From Solanum dulcamara (lineage: Eukaryota; Streptophyta; Magnoliopsida; Solanales; Solanaceae), in the NCBI RefSeq assembly GCF_947179165.1, contig NC_077242.1, positions 52,585,097-52,649,096 on the forward strand: a stretch of DNA of 64,000 nt, given 5' to 3'. Below the pieces are notes generated by a model. It did no database searches. It saw only the letters and a program-made list of their open reading frames with translations, and was not told the origin of the DNA. Made by a program: the position numbers and the translations under genes. This document shows positions 44,471 through 56,818 of the stretch, in pieces (the stretch's first letter is position 1; each line of letters starts with the position of its first letter).

Positions 44471-45016
44471 AAATGAAAGAGATCCCTTCGATGAACCTTT
44501 ATAATATCCGGCTAGACCTAAAAATCTCCTAATGTTCGAATGAGATAATGGTTTAGGACAATTTCTTAGGTTCAATCTTGATTCCCTCTCTGGAGACTAT
44601 GTGACCAAGGAAAGCCACCTCTTTCACCAAAATTCGCACATACTAAACATAGCAAAAAATTGTCTATCCCTCAATGTTTGATGTCCAATTCTCAAATGAC
44701 CATTACGTTCTTCCTCACCGCGATTATAAATCAAGATATTGTCAATGAAGACCACTAAAAACGTATAAAGGTAGGGCTTGAACACCCTATTTATTAGATC
44801 CATAAACACCGCCAGTGCATTCGTCAATACAAATAACATCACTAAAAACTCAAAGTGGCCATACCTTATTCGAAATGTCATTTTGGGAATATCACGCTCC
44901 CTTACTCTTAATTAATGATAGCCGGACCAGAGATTAATATTTAAGAAATGACTTGCCATTTTTAATTGGTCAAACAAATATTCTATACTAGGTATTGGGT
45001 ATTTATTCTTAATGGT
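44470..45016 (-). pseudogene. Element G reverse transcriptase, palm and thumb
   Basis: [78 protein letters not shown] (44624-44881). The catalytic box is FIDN, with the second Asp changed to Asn as in D. It is cut at 45016 by H in the block before DLFDQL. The N-terminal piece of this RT is at 57535-57720. Confidence 0.83.
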
Positions 45017-45907
45017 TTTTTCTCTCCAAATGCACACGCAAGTATATGTAGTCTCAAAAGTAATACAGTGGCTCTTTTTGAGAGCCGAATGTCGAAGCCA
45101 CAGGGAATATGCAACTAGGCGTAGTTAACTTTGCAATGAATTGACTTATTAGTGTGTGTCTCAAAAATTTGAGTTTGTTTACATTTACAAATAATATTAC
45201 CAAAACTAGGAGAAAACTAATTATAAGATGTCAAATAGAATTATTAATTTAAAGAAGAGTCCTTGGGTTGTAGCAATTTAAGATTTCTGGTTTTATTTCC
45301 TTTACCTTGGTATTCGAGGGGTTCCCAATTATTGATTTACAGGGTTGATTTTACAATTATGAATTTTTAATCTCTAATTGCCTATTCTTATTGACAGCTT
45401 AACTACAAACATTGAGCGAGGATAAGCATGAACCAACAAAAAATCACTATTCTTTTCCTCCTATTTAGCAACTAAACATGGTGTATAGATATGTGTCACA
45501 ATCATTATATACACCAATTATTCTAGACAACTCTAAAACAAACATGCTCCTTATATTCTAGTGTTCTATCTTCCTTTCATCTTTCGAGTTAAGGATAGAT
45601 AATAAATATCTTTCAATGGTGATCAAGCATTAAAATAATTAAAACAAGAATATAAGAGTAATTTCATATGAAACCCACTTTCATCCAAAAAAACAAGAAT
45701 TAAGCTTTCATCTTATGGCTACAACCTAAAAACAAGGGGATTTAGCCTCTCATAGTTTGTGAAAAAATTACATGAAATATTTGTAACATAAAAGTCAATC
45801 TAAGATGAAAAGAAAGGAGAAAATATCACCAAACTAGGTCTTCTCTCATCTTCCTTCAGTCTCTCTTCGAAAAGAACCAGTGCTCCCTTAAAAAATGTTA
45901 AAGTACT

Positions 45908-45914
45908 CTTTATA
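45908..45914 (-). promoter_or_regulatory. TATA box of element H 3' LTR
   Basis: The minus strand reads TATAAAG. The same box is at 56819-56825 in the 5' LTR. The GTCCGC...GCGGAC array lies directly upstream. Confidence 0.5.
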
Positions 45915-45949
45915 GTACCAGAAAATGTGTTGTTAAAGAAATCACACTA

Positions 45950-46225
45950 AATTCCGCAATGCGGACTTGTTGCAGACCATACTGCCTTGATAAATAATTT
46001 CACGTTTGAGATTCTAATCAACATATTACAAAGGTCCGCGATGCGGACTTATCGCAGACCACACTGTTTTGTCAAATAATTTCACACTTTGATTTTGATA
46101 CACATAATTCCAAGTCCATGACGCAGACTTGTCGCGGACCACACTGCCGTGTGAAATAATTTCATTTCTTCATTTGTTGATTCTTTATGGCCAGGTTTGC
46201 AGACCTGGTGCAGACTATACTATTT
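45950..46225. repeat. Tandem array of GTCCGC-GAT-GCGGAC palindrome units (4 units) in H 3' LTR
   Basis: Units near 45955, 46034, 46108 and 46195, about 75-85 bp apart, each GGTCCGCGATGCGGACTT-like followed by GTCGCGGACCACACTG and then AAATAATTTCA. The 5' LTR array (56868-57215) has five units. Confidence 0.7.
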
Positions 46226-46530
46226 TGGCCAATACATTCTATGTTTTGGAATAAAAAGTGTAGGTCCTTACTCCGTGATGTCGATTTTCTTTGTTGTAGT
46301 GTATTTAGTTGCCTTGTGATTTTATTTCTCCCTTGAGTTCCAATTTCCATGAAATCATGCTTCTTATGTCCCTTTGTACTCACTTAGACCTAAGTTTCTA
46401 AAGACACTATTTAGTTATAATAACATAAAATATGCATAATATGAACTCAACTTTAGGAGTTTTGTTTTCGAATCTAGCAATAATATATGGGTTTTAGTTT
46501 CTATTGGGCACATAAATGTGCCCAAGATCA

Positions 46531-46541
46531 CCACCCCACAC
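46531..46541 (-). other. Polypurine tract of element H
   Basis: The minus strand reads GTGTGGGGTGG right before the 3' LTR. It is similar in type to GTGGGG tracts of Athila relatives. Confidence 0.65.
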
Positions 46542-48040
46542 TTATGGCTTTGTTAGTCCGCGAACAAACTTCCAGTTTTATTTCTCTATTAATCAATTAT
46601 ATGATATATAAAGCAATTTTTGTCAAACCACCTTGAATGCGCAAATAACTTGTTTCACAAACATCCTTTGTCTTAGCACTTAACTACTTCTGCACCTTAT
46701 AAACTCAAAAGTTAAATTTGTGGTGTAGCAGTTCATATGGTTTGATGAATTAAAATCTTCTCTGAATTTTCATTCCTTTATTAAACATGTGCCCTCACTG
46801 AAAAAGAATTACCCATGCTCTCACAATTACATTCATGGGTATTTAGGTAATAATTCGGTCACTCTCGCAAATGAAAGCACAGGTTGCTTAAAATAAACCA
46901 TAGGTTTGCTCTTAGTGTATTAAGAAGCTCTGTTGAGGAAACTAAGACTTAAGGATCACTTAGGATTTTTCAGGTTGTAATGTGGGAGAAGAGATGAGTG
47001 GGAACAAAACAGGACTTGTCTAGTCTTGGTTTCCGAGCACTTTCAACACATTAAAATTCTTTTATTCAAGTATTTCTTAACCTTACCCCAATCACTGGGT
47101 TCTTTTGTCAGTTTAACTTTTCACTTAATTTCCCTTATGTTAGAGGATTTTTTTTCCTTCAACCATGATGTGGTTGACATTCTTTTCATTTTCCACAGGT
47201 TTATCTTCTCCAACACAAGATGTTATGTCAATTCATATCACCCTTGATTTTATTTTTAACAACCTAAGGATATCGACCTCCTATTTCCCCAATTCATTTT
47301 TTTTCCTAAAGCGCTTGGCTTCTTGGATTAAAAGTATGGTCTCAGATAAAGAAATGGGAATAGGTTTCAAACTAGGGTGCCAAAGAATCAAGTTAAAGGC
47401 TCAACAGGGCTAACTAAGGATTTAATTTCATGTAGGTACACATGTGGTTTTACAATAAGGTTACCAAAGAACTACCTAGATCCTTTCCCTGAAGTCAAAA
47501 CTTCCTTCATTTTCACTACTTAAACATGCAGAGCAAGTTCTAGCAATCAAAAACAACCAAGACTACACAATTTATCTAACACACATTGCACATGTTTAAT
47601 TTCAATATGACAATTCTTCAAAAATTCTAACTACAGTCACATGAATGCAACATCATTCAAAAGATTACAATTAAGTTTTAGGTGCTTTAGTTAGTCACTT
47701 TTTCATGTTCCTGTTATCTATTACACTCTAGTAGTTTCACAAAATACTTAATATACCTTATAACTGTCTAAACTCTTTTTTTTACACTTCAAAGGGACTA
47801 TTATTGGCCAAAAAACCAAAAACAAATGCCATGGAAGCCAAAAAAAGAAAAAGAAAATATCAGTATGAACAAAAATAAATAAGCATAACTCTAGAGAACT
47901 CACACATAAATCTAACAAAAATAATCTCATTTTGTCAATCCATCTAAAAGAATCATCAAACTATAAGCAAAAAAAGAATAAACATAATAATTAACAGAAT
48001 TAAACAGACGTCCACCCCATACTTTAAGTTGGGCACTGTC
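46542..48040 (-). other. Element H 3' untranslated region
   Basis: About 1.5 kb between the third ORF and the polypurine tract. Small ORFs on both strands (47026-47247, 47165-47413 and 47748-47930) look like chance. An A/G-rich stretch lies near 47770-47870. I see no gene. Confidence 0.5.
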
Positions 48041-49330
48041 CTCAGAGTATAGAATAGTAGACTTTCATGTCAATTCATCCATCTGACCACCTGCATCTAC
48101 ATCCTCCTTTGCCAATGGTTCAAAGTCTGTGGCTTCTAAGTCTGATTTTACACCCGAGGGATGTCATCTTCAATTAGCTCATAGAAGTCTTGTCCCAATC
48201 CAAGAAATTGCCTCTCAACTTCCTAGAGCTCCTCCTCAGTTGACGGACGTCCTCCTATGTAGTAGCGCAACATTTCAAGGCAAAACATGTGGTTCGTGAT
48301 CATGTCATCATGCCTTGCGCGTTACTGTGTAGTGAGGACTTGGCCATGAGTGTAGTCAGGCCCCTTGATGTTCATTACATCAAATGAATCTGATGGGAGG
48401 GGGACCATATAACCATATTGTTCCTCGGGGACCCTTTCTCGCTGGCATATTTCTGTAATAAGCCCGCCAAATGCATATCTCCTGCCTCTATGTACCCTGC
48501 ACTTCCGGATGGTGGACTTGATCACCGCACCAATATTCCACGTCTATCCCTTTCATGAGGGCATACACCAAGCATACCCTTTCTTATGTCAGCTCTTTGT
48601 AGTGTAGGCCTGGAATCAGACAGTGTATTACAATCTTTGTCCATAATCGCACTTTTTTGTTGAGATACACATAAGAAAATGTGTTGTGGTAGCCACATTG
48701 CTTGTGACGTACCCACTTAGCCGTATATAGAGGCCCATACAAAGTGTGTCTAATATCTTGGTATGGTGGTTGAATGTTCAGGTCCGTCAGTGCGGTGGTT
48801 GGCATCTTAGGAGTGCCCAATAATTCATTTATGGCCATAGAGGAAAGGGGAACATCTACCCCTCGGACTATTATAAAGTGTGTGCGCTGATTTGGTTGGT
48901 AGTTGACGTAGAATTCACGCACTATATGCAGGTTGCATGGCCTCGGTTTAGCAAATAAGAACTGGATGTTCCTCTCCTCTAGTCTCCACAAAATGTTAGG
49001 GTAGTCCATGCCCAGTTTCTCCTCATTGATTGGCATGTCTGAAAGATAGTGCGCCTCAGTATGGATCTTGTACCAATTCTTACCACTAGGGTGCACTAAT
49101 TTGATGCCGTATCGATGAGTCTGACCTCGAGGCATTGATGGGGCCGATTTTATAGAAAGTACTCCTTTGTTCCTTTTACTACTCCCTAGGGCTGCCGGCT
49201 CTTTTCTTGGTCTTCTTCTGGTAGAAATGTTTACTACAAATAACCCAACTGACAACAACACAAAAGACTTTGACTGAGCATTAGAACATAGGTCCTGTAC
49301 CCCACACTTACACATTGCATTGGCACACAA
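48041..49330 (-). pseudogene. Element H third ORF, plant-transposon-protein domain (env position)
   Basis: The main open block, 48584-49330 (248 codons), contains STRRRPRKEPAALGSSKRNKG (basic start) and IHTEAHYLSDMPINEEKLGMDYPNILWRLEERNIQFLFAKP. It continues with VREFYVNYQPNQRTHFIIVRGVDVPLSSMAINELLGTP and LWTKIVIHCLIPGLHYKELT. After a shift, 48322-48525 adds RGRRYAFGGLITEICQRERVPEE. I relate it to the putative plant transposon protein domain common in Athila-type elements downstream of pol. No signal peptide or clear membrane segment is seen in the domain, so an envelope role is not supported. Function unknown. Confidence 0.6.
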
Positions 49331-50480
49331 ATGATATGAAGGTACTCAGACTTCCCTTTATTTGACTATTATGCACAAATATGCTAACAAACCAACCCAT
49401 ACTTCACATTTTTTAACTTGGTGATTTCCATTCTATATGAGTTCCAGAACAGTCCCCTTAATTTACCATATTTCTGGGATGGAAACAATTAACATGCATA
49501 ATTGAACACTACAACTATTCCAATCCAAACTTTACAACACTACTTTATCACCCTCACTGAGCCTATAATTACTCGAAAAATCAACCCAATATTTCATTAA
49601 AGGTTAAGCATACATAGGCATAAACTTCATCCCACACTTCTTCACAAATCAAACCCGACTTCAACTTATGAATATATGTATATTTACTCAAGAATTCAAC
49701 ACACAATACCCATATGCATTACAAAACCCATAACCCTTTAAGTATCAAAAGTAGGGTTAGAGTTCAAAAACTAAGCCCTTAATCAGTTAATCATCACATG
49801 CAATTTCTACACAATTGTTTTACTCATACCCATAAGCACTTCATTCTAAACTCAATGGAAATAAATTAAAGGCTCAATAACTCACAATATGTAGATTTTA
49901 ATGATTTAAGTCATCAAAGTAGTTCAAGAACACATACCTTTTGATGATGAATTAGAAATTCCATAGAAATTGGTTTGAAAATTATAAAGGGCATCGCGAA
50001 TTTGAGAGAGTTTTGAGAGTTGAAGATGAAGAAAACATTTGGAATAAAGAAAATGGGGTTGAAGGGTTTTTTCAAATGGTTTTCAGTGAGTCTACCCATT
50101 AAAGATGGGTCAAACCCATCTTTTTATTAAGTTTTCCCGAAAAAAGCTCCAGGTCTGCAATGCGGACTTGCGTGGACCTTACTTTTTTAAGTCCTAAAGT
50201 TTCATATTTTCATTTTGTGCTAAAATAATCCAGGTCCACGACGCAGACATGTCACGAAACTTACTGTTTCGTGTCCAAAATTCTTAAATTGCATTCCTCT
50301 TGAAAATAGGCGAAGGTCCTCAACGTGGACCACACTATTTGTGCTACATCCAAATCTCCTCTTTTATGTTTTTTTTATTTTTCAAACTAGCTTATATATT
50401 CAACAACATTAAATGTTAGTAAAAACAAAATAAGCAACTAAAATTCTAATTAAAACACACAATACCTCACTAATTGCCTC
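49331..50480 (-). promoter_or_regulatory. Element H spacer with possible internal promoter for the third ORF
   Basis: Non-coding. Reading leftward it has three GTCCGC...GCGGAC-type units (50311-50338, 50231-50257 and 50150-50180), an AT-rich box CTTAATAAAAAG near 50120-50131, then AAAAG/GTATGTG at 49932-49937, a donor-like site. AG acceptor candidates occur at 49249-49250 (GTTGTTGTCAG) and 49218-49219 (TTTCTACCAG). The layout imitates that of the LTR promoters in this window. Promoter activity is inference. Confidence 0.35.
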
Positions 50481-50499
50481 TCGCGCAGCGCCTAATTTA

Positions 50500-51720
50500 T
50501 TATCGCGGCACGATCCAACTATTGCTTCACTCATTGTCCAATTCTATGAATTCCTCCTCACGATCAACATCCTCTCAAAAGTAATGCTTAACGCTTTATC
50601 CATTAACCAAAAATGTGGACGTTTTCATTGCATTCCACAATTCTATAGCTCTATGTAGTGTCATACGCACAACTTTGAAAGGTCCACTCTATTTGGACTG
50701 CAACTCTCCTGGAAAAAGCATGAGTCTAGAGTTAAAGAGGAGTATCTTTTGTCCTGGTTCAAAAATATGAGTGATGATTTTCTTATCGTTCCATCGCTTG
50801 GTTTTCTCCTTGAAAATCTTGACATTATTATAGGCATAAAGCCTGAATTCTTTTAACTCATGCAACTGATCTAACCTCTTCCGTCCTTCTAGATCGAGAT
50901 CAAGGTTGAGCTTTTTGATTGCCCAGTAGGCTTGATGCTCTAGCTCTACCGGTAAGTGAAATGCTTTACTAAACACCATTTGATAAGGAAATGTTCCGAT
51001 GGGGGTTTTATATGCAGTTCTATATGCCCATAATGCCTCATCTAGCTTTTCTGCCCAATCCTTCCGTTGTGCATTGATAGTATTTTGCAGAATTTGCTTC
51101 ACTTCCCTATTAAAGACTTCCTACTGTCCACTGGTTTGTGGATGATAAGCTGTGGCCACCTTGTGGCGTACCCCAAATTCGGTCATGAGGTTCTTCATGG
51201 TTTGATTGATAAAATGTGATCCTCCATCACTTATAATTGCCCTGGGAGTTCCAAAGTGAGTTAAGATGTGCTTCTTTAAGAGGTTTCTCACCACCTTCGA
51301 GTCATTCATGGGAAGGACTACCGCTTCAACCCATTTGGATACATAATCCAATACCACCAAAGTATATTAACTACCACAAGATGGTGGAAATGGACCCATG
51401 AAATCCATTTCCCATACATCAAAGATTTCAACCACTAAAATGTTGTTCAACGGCATTTCATGTCTCCTTGAGATCGTGCCCATTCATTGAAACTGATTAT
51501 AATACTTTACATACCCTGCATCGTCTTTGAACAATGTAGGCCAAAAGAATCCAGACTGAAGTACCTTGTGCGCAGTGCGCTCTCCTCCATGATGGCCGCT
51601 GTATGGTGATGAATGGTAACTATAAGACACTTAGTGCACCTCCACTTCCGTTATACACCTCCTAACTATTCTTTCAACAACTTGCTTAAATAGATAAAGT
51701 TCATTCCATATGTAGAACCT
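50500..51720 (-). pseudogene. Element H integrase
   Basis: Core at 51121-51360: LVVLDYVSKWVEAVVLP, LLKKHILTHFGTPRAIISDGGSHFINQ, HKVATAYHPQTSGQ then a stop. C-terminal part at 50689-51102: VKQILQNTINAQRKDWAEKLDEALWAYRTAYKTPIGTFPYQMVF, HLPVELEHQAYWAIKKLNLD. Catalytic Asp (ISD) and the Glu region after GQ can be placed. The ALWAYRTAYKTPIG block is typical of Athila/Tat, distinct from the chromoviruses here. The zinc region (51450-51720) is degraded. Confidence 0.85.
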
Positions 51721-51959
51721 AGCATCATGCATGAGCTTCTTCTTTTTCTGCAAAGTAGCATTAGGAGAAAACACTCCACTAACAATGTAGTTCACAATAT
51801 CTGCATACCATAAGAGTTCTTATACCGCTATTTCCAACAGTTGCTCATCTAGAAATTCCTTCTTTATCGACTTTTACTTGATCATATAGGACGAATGCTA
51901 TAATCTTGATAGGTGTTCTTCTATTTGATTTTTGTATCTCCTTGTATCTTTGATTTCAA

Positions 51960-52440
51960 TATTGAACTCTTATTGCAATAAAATCCATCTGATGAGCCTT
52001 GGCTTGCCATGTTTCTTGTTAATTAGGTACCTAAGAGCTGGATGGTCAATATAAACAATCACTTTTATACCTACCAAGTAAGAGAGAAATTATCGAAAGC
52101 ATAAGCCAATGCCAGCATTTCCTTCTCTGTGATAATGTAGTTTGCCTGAGAAGAGTCAAGCGTCTTGCTGGTATAGAAAATGTAATGAAAAATTCTCTCC
52201 TTCTTTTGTCCCATAACTGCTCCTACTGTTGTGTCACTTGCATCACACATCAGCAGAAAAGGTAACTCCTAGATAGGAGCTATTAGGATGGGGGCTTCAA
52301 TCAACTTTTTCATCAAGAGATCAAAGGCCTACAAGCACTTATCATCAAAAATAAATTTTACCTCCTTTTCAAGCAAACTGTACATGGGTATGGTGATCTT
52401 TGAAAACTCTTTGATGAATCACCAGTAGAATTCGGCAGGA
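51960..52440 (-). pseudogene. Element H RNase H
   Basis: The minus strand reads LPFLLMCDASDTTVGAVMGQ, RIFHYIFYTSKTLDSSQANYIITEKEMLALAYAFD in one frame, with stops before and after. CDAS and the TEKE block are the usual catalytic surroundings. No ORF above 60 codons survives. Confidence 0.75.
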
Positions 52441-53424
52441 CCTAGAAAACTGCGTACTTCTTTTACTGAAATTGGTGGTGGAAGTTTCTCAATTACTTCA
52501 AATTTAGCTTTGTCTACCTCCAAACCACCTTTTGACACTTTATGTCCAACACAATGTTGTCTTTTACCAAGAAATGACATTTTCCCCAGTTTAAGATGAG
52601 ATTTTTTTCTTCACACCTTGCTAGTACTTTGTCTAGATTTTTCAGACATAGATCAAAAGACTCTCCAAAAACTAAAAAGTCATCCATGAAGACCTCTACA
52701 AACTCTTCCACCATATCATGAAATATCATAAATATGCCCCTCTAAAAAGTGGCAGGAGCATTGCAAAGACCAAATGGCATACCCTTGAATTCATATGTCT
52801 CGTACGGGTATTTGAATGTTATCTTTTCTTGATCCTTTAATGCAATGGTGATTTGATTGTAACCTGAATACCCTTCTAAGAAACAGTAGTACTCTTGCCC
52901 TGCTAACCTATCAAGCATATGGTCAATAAAAGGTACTGGGTAGTGATCTTTCCTTGTGGCATCAATCAACTTTCTGTAGTCCATGCATATACGCCACCTA
53001 ATAATTATTCTTGTAAGGATTAACTCATTTTTTCATTGGCCACCACAGTCATTCCCCCTTTCTTTGATACACACTGAACTGGGCTAACCCACTTACTGTC
53101 AGAGATTGGGTATATTATGCCTGCATCTAGCCACTTAATTATCTCTTTCTTCACAACCTGTTTGATAATAACCTTCAAATGGAGTTGAGGTTGTGTACTA
53201 GCCTTATGTCCTTCTTCCATGAAAAGTATGTGCATGCACAAAGTGGGGTTGATACCATGAAGATTAGTCATTTTCCATCCAATTGCCCTTTTGTGCCTTT
53301 TTAATACCTCAAGTGCTGCTGTGACCTGTGCCTCAAAAAAAGCAGATGAAAGAAATACAGGTAAGGTATTATATACTTCAAGAAAAACATACTTGAGATA
53401 TGCTAGCAATTGTTTCAACTCCAA
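52441..53424 (-). pseudogene. Element H reverse transcriptase
   Basis: Blocks: LKRHKRAIGWKMTNLHGINPTLCMHILFMEEGHK (53020-53424); MDYRKLIDATRKDHYPVPFIDHMLDRLAGQEYYCFLEGYSGYNQI, FKGMPFGLCNAPATF (52742-52984); and FMDDFLVFGESFDLCLKNLDKVLARC (52514-52729). The catalytic FMDD is intact. Stops lie between blocks. The type (YxFLxGYSGYNQI, CNAPATF) is Athila. Confidence 0.87.
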
Positions 53425-53433
53425 TTTTGGAGC

Positions 53434-54030
53434 TTATTCTAGAGAAGGCTTGGGTGAAGGGACCAATTCTCTGTTCAAGGGTTCCACATTCTTCTTCCAC
53501 ATGCTAATATTTGGCATATTAAGCACACTAGATAACTCTTTAGCTTCCATGTCCTCTTCAATATCTTGAACCATCACGACTTTTGCTAATGAATCATTTT
53601 CTATAATGCTTTGAGCTAAGACTTCTTCATCGATGATGGTTACAACGGATAATTCTTCATAGACTGTAGGCAATTTAAGTGCATAATATACATCGAACAC
53701 TTCCACTTTGTCATGTGCTCTCATGGTTAGCCTAATTATAGCCACATCAATAAGTGCCCCGCCTGTTGCTACGAACGGGCATCCCAAGATAAAAGAAACA
53801 TCGGGGTCAGGCTCAAAATCTAAAAACACCAAAATCAAAAAGAAAAATAAGGGATCCTACTTGTACTAACACATATTCAATGATACTGTCAGGTCTAGCT
53901 ATAGAACGATCAGCTAACTATAGCAAAATAGTTGTTTCTTTAAGTTTTCCTAGGCTTGATTTCTTAAGTATAGATCTAGGCATCAAGTTAATACTATCAC
54001 CCAGATCACAGAGACCTCTTGCATTACTAT
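53434..54030 (-). pseudogene. Element H aspartic protease
   Basis: The active-site region reads RGLCDLGDSINLMPRS around 53965-54015 on the minus strand, the DLG form usual for this lineage. It is followed after stops by ILGCPFVATGGALIDVAIIRLTMRA (53434-53838). A plus-strand ORF of 180 codons (53880-54422) is only its shadow. Confidence 0.72.
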
Positions 54031-54238
54031 ACTTACCAATGGTTACCTATACTGTGAAACTACCTGGATCTTTTTATTTAGTCGGAAGCTTACTTTTGTT
54101 CAAGATTCTTGAATTACAGTCTTTAGTAAGTGACACTGTTTCAAATTTATCTAACTTTGTTTTATTGGCTGCAATATCTTTGACAAATTTACCATATTTT
54201 GGGATTTCCTGCAAAACATCAATCAAAGGTAGATTAAT

Positions 54239-55791
54239 TTATACTTGTTTTAGCAAATCTATGAACTTTGCAAAATACTCCTCTTCTTTCTTCTTTTTAA
54301 ATTTTTGTGGGAATGGGGAAGGAGGTTTTATATTTGGTTCCTCGAATGCTTTTGAACTGTTGGGTTCACCTTCTTTCCCAACTTGCTCTTTGACTCTCTT
54401 ACCTCTTCCTGTTTGGCTTTGAGAGACAATTCCATGAGGGGGAGACCACTGCGTGTACTCACGGCATTCACTTGCCAATTGTGTAAGTTGTTTTTCTAAA
54501 TTTTGGGTAGCTAACTGATTCTGTCGAACATCTACAGCTAGCTTAGCTTTGTGTGTCATGATTTGTTTCAACATGTCCTCTACACTCATGCTTCCTGATT
54601 TTCCTGATTCTTGATTACCTTGACTTTGAGTATTGTATCCTTGGCCATAATTGTTGTATTTTTGTCCACCTCCTTGTGGTCTATTTGGAGTCTTCCCTTG
54701 CTGTTGGTTTGGGTGATTACCACCCCATGAGAAGTTAGGGTGGTTTCTTCAATTTGGGTTGTAAGTGTTTCCATAGTTATTGTTTCCACCACTCCTAGGT
54801 GCATTACCCACAAAATTTACCGACTCCAAATTTTCTCCACAATATTTAGCCACATGTTCACTGCTTCCACATACCTCACACCATATGTATTGTTACTAAA
54901 CCATGATCACTAAAGCTTGCTGCTGTCCTTTTCCTAAAGTGTCTAAATGTGTTGTTATCATATTTTGCATTGCTGCAATTTATGTTGTCAATGCAATTAC
55001 CACATCAATTTATGGCATGCCTCCTTGCTTTTGAACAACAGGTCTTGCATTTCCTCCATTCCACTCTGGGTTTCCTTAATATATGCAATTAAGTAATGTA
55101 TATAGCTCATCATATATTTTCTCCAAGGCTTGTCCACCTGCAGCAAAATCAAGAAGAATTTTGGTTTTGGTTTCCAACCCTTCTTTGAAGGTATGGACCA
55201 ACACCTCATTAGCTTGATAATGGTGAGGGCAACTAATGAATAATGATTTAAATCTGTCCCAAGATTGATATAAATTTTCTCTAAATTTATGCTTAAAGCT
55301 CAGAATTTTAGCCCCCAACTTAGCCATCTTCCTCGAAGGAAAGAACCTAATAAGAAATTTGTGAGCCAAATCATTCCACGATGTGATTGAATTTGGTGGT
55401 TCCGACTTCAGACACCTATTAGCTTCCCCCCAAAAGGAAAAAAGAAACAAGGTTAACCTCACATAATCAGGAGATAACCCATTAGGTGTATAAGTGTCGC
55501 TAATCTCCAAAAATATTTGGTTGTGAACTTGAGGATCTTCATGAGGCAACCTAGTAAACTTCCCGTTGGATGCTACAGGTGATATTTGCTATGAGTGGGA
55601 CTTCCACATCACACACTATCCTGGCTTTCATCTCTAGAGAAACCTCTTCTAGAAGACCTCTCCTTCTAAATCGTGATTATCCGCCAGATTGAGTTTATGT
55701 ATTAAGTTTTTTGAACCGATGTTTGCCTTTTTCGCTGAAAGAATCATTCAGGTTCGGATAATGGATCTATAAGATCCTTCTCTTTGTCCAT
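54239..55791 (-). pseudogene. Element H gag
   Basis: Starts MDKEKDLIDPLSEPE at 55791 then stops. The capsid-type domain is at 55076-55549: PQVHNQIFLEISDTY, DYVRLTLFLFSFWGEANRCLKSEPPNSITSWNDLAHKFLIRFFPSRKMAKL, FRENLYQSWDRFKSLFISCPHH. A Gln/Asn-rich part (54586-54813) and ESREYTQ-like C-terminal part (54239-54589) follow. It lacks a clear CCHC knuckle, as is common for Athila. An acceptor-like TTTTTTTTGCAG lies 17 nt upstream of the ATG. Confidence 0.82.
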
Positions 55792-55808
55792 TGTAATGTC
55801 TCAGTTAC

Positions 55809-55820
55809 CTGCAAAAAAAA
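55809..55820 (-). promoter_or_regulatory. Splice-acceptor-like site before element H gag
   Basis: The minus strand reads TTTTTTTTGCAG then GTAACTGAG, with the gag ATG 17 nt further on. It is the strongest polypyrimidine acceptor look-alike in the window. Confidence 0.4.
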
Positions 55821-55903
55821 TTACGGTTAGGACCATGTTGATAACACTAGCACTAATAATAAAGAAACTTTGCAAAGATAGTTGTTGCCAAATTAAGCAT
55901 ATG

Positions 55904-55921
55904 TCCCCGACAAAGACGCTA
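55904..55921 (-). other. Primer binding site of element H (tRNA-Asp type)
   Basis: The minus strand reads TAGCGTCTTTGTCGGGGA, 14 of 18 to TGGCGCCGTTGCCGGGGA, the complement of plant tRNA-Asp. That is the primer of the Athila group. It lies 9 nt from the LTR. Confidence 0.7.
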
Positions 55922-56818
55922 AAAACTTATTGCTCTCCGAACGTACATGCAAGTATACGTGATCTCAAAAGTAATACTGTGTCTCTTTTTAAGAGCCGGA
56001 TGTCAAACCCACAGGAAATACGCAACTAGGCTTAGTTAACTTTGCAATGAATTGACTAATTAGTGTGTGTCTCAAAAAGTTTAGTTTTTTTATATCTACA
56101 AATAATATTACCAAAACTAGGAGAAAACTACTTAAAAGATGTCAAATAGAATTATCAATTTAAAGAAGAGTCCTTGGGTTATAGCCATTTAAGATTTTTG
56201 GTTTAATCTCCTTTACCTTGTTATCCAAGGGGTTCCCAATTACTAATTTACAGGGTTGATTTTACAATTATGATTGTTCAATCTCTAATTGCCTCTTCTT
56301 AATGACAGTTTAACTATATCGTTGAGCGGGAATAAGCATGAATCAACAAAAATGCATTAATCTTTTCCTCCTATTTAGCAACCAAACATGGTGTATAGAT
56401 ATTTGTCACAATCATTCTATACACTAATTATTCTAGAAAACTCTAAAACAAACATACTCCTTATATTCTAGTGTTCTATCTTCCTTTCATCTTTCGAGTT
56501 AAGGATAGACAACAAATATGTTTCAATGGTGATCAAGTTTTAAAAAAATTAAAACAAGAATATAAGAGTAACTTCATATGAAACCCATTTTCAACTAAAG
56601 CAAACAAGAATTAAACTTTCATCTTATGGCTAGAACCCAAGAACAAGGGGATTTAGCCTCTCATAGTTTGTGAGACAATTACATGAAACATTTGTAACAT
56701 GAACTTCAATCTAAGATGGAGAGAAAGGAGAAAATATCACCAAACTAGGTCTTCTCTCGCCTTCCTTCAGTCTCTCTCCAACAAGAACCAATGCTCCCTT
56801 AAAAAATGTAAAAGTGCT

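Larger units (their letters stand above)
45020..46530 (-). repeat. Element H 3' LTR
   Basis: 1511 bp. It matches 55931-57534 throughout (for example TAGTTAACTTTGCAATGAATTG and TTCTATCTTCCTTTCATCTTTC). The left end has TTTTTTCTCTCC where the 5' LTR has TGCTCTCC, so the terminal TG is lost. It holds four palindrome units at about 45950-46225, next to the TATA box at 45908-45914. Confidence 0.87.

Noticed and set aside
48584..49330. Treating the 248-codon ORF as a host gene
   Set aside because: It lies between pol and the 3' LTR of element H on the same strand, where Athila relatives carry a third ORF.
53880..54422. Plus-strand ORF of 180 codons
   Set aside because: It lies antisense to gag and protease of element H, and its sequence has no known domain; a shadow frame.
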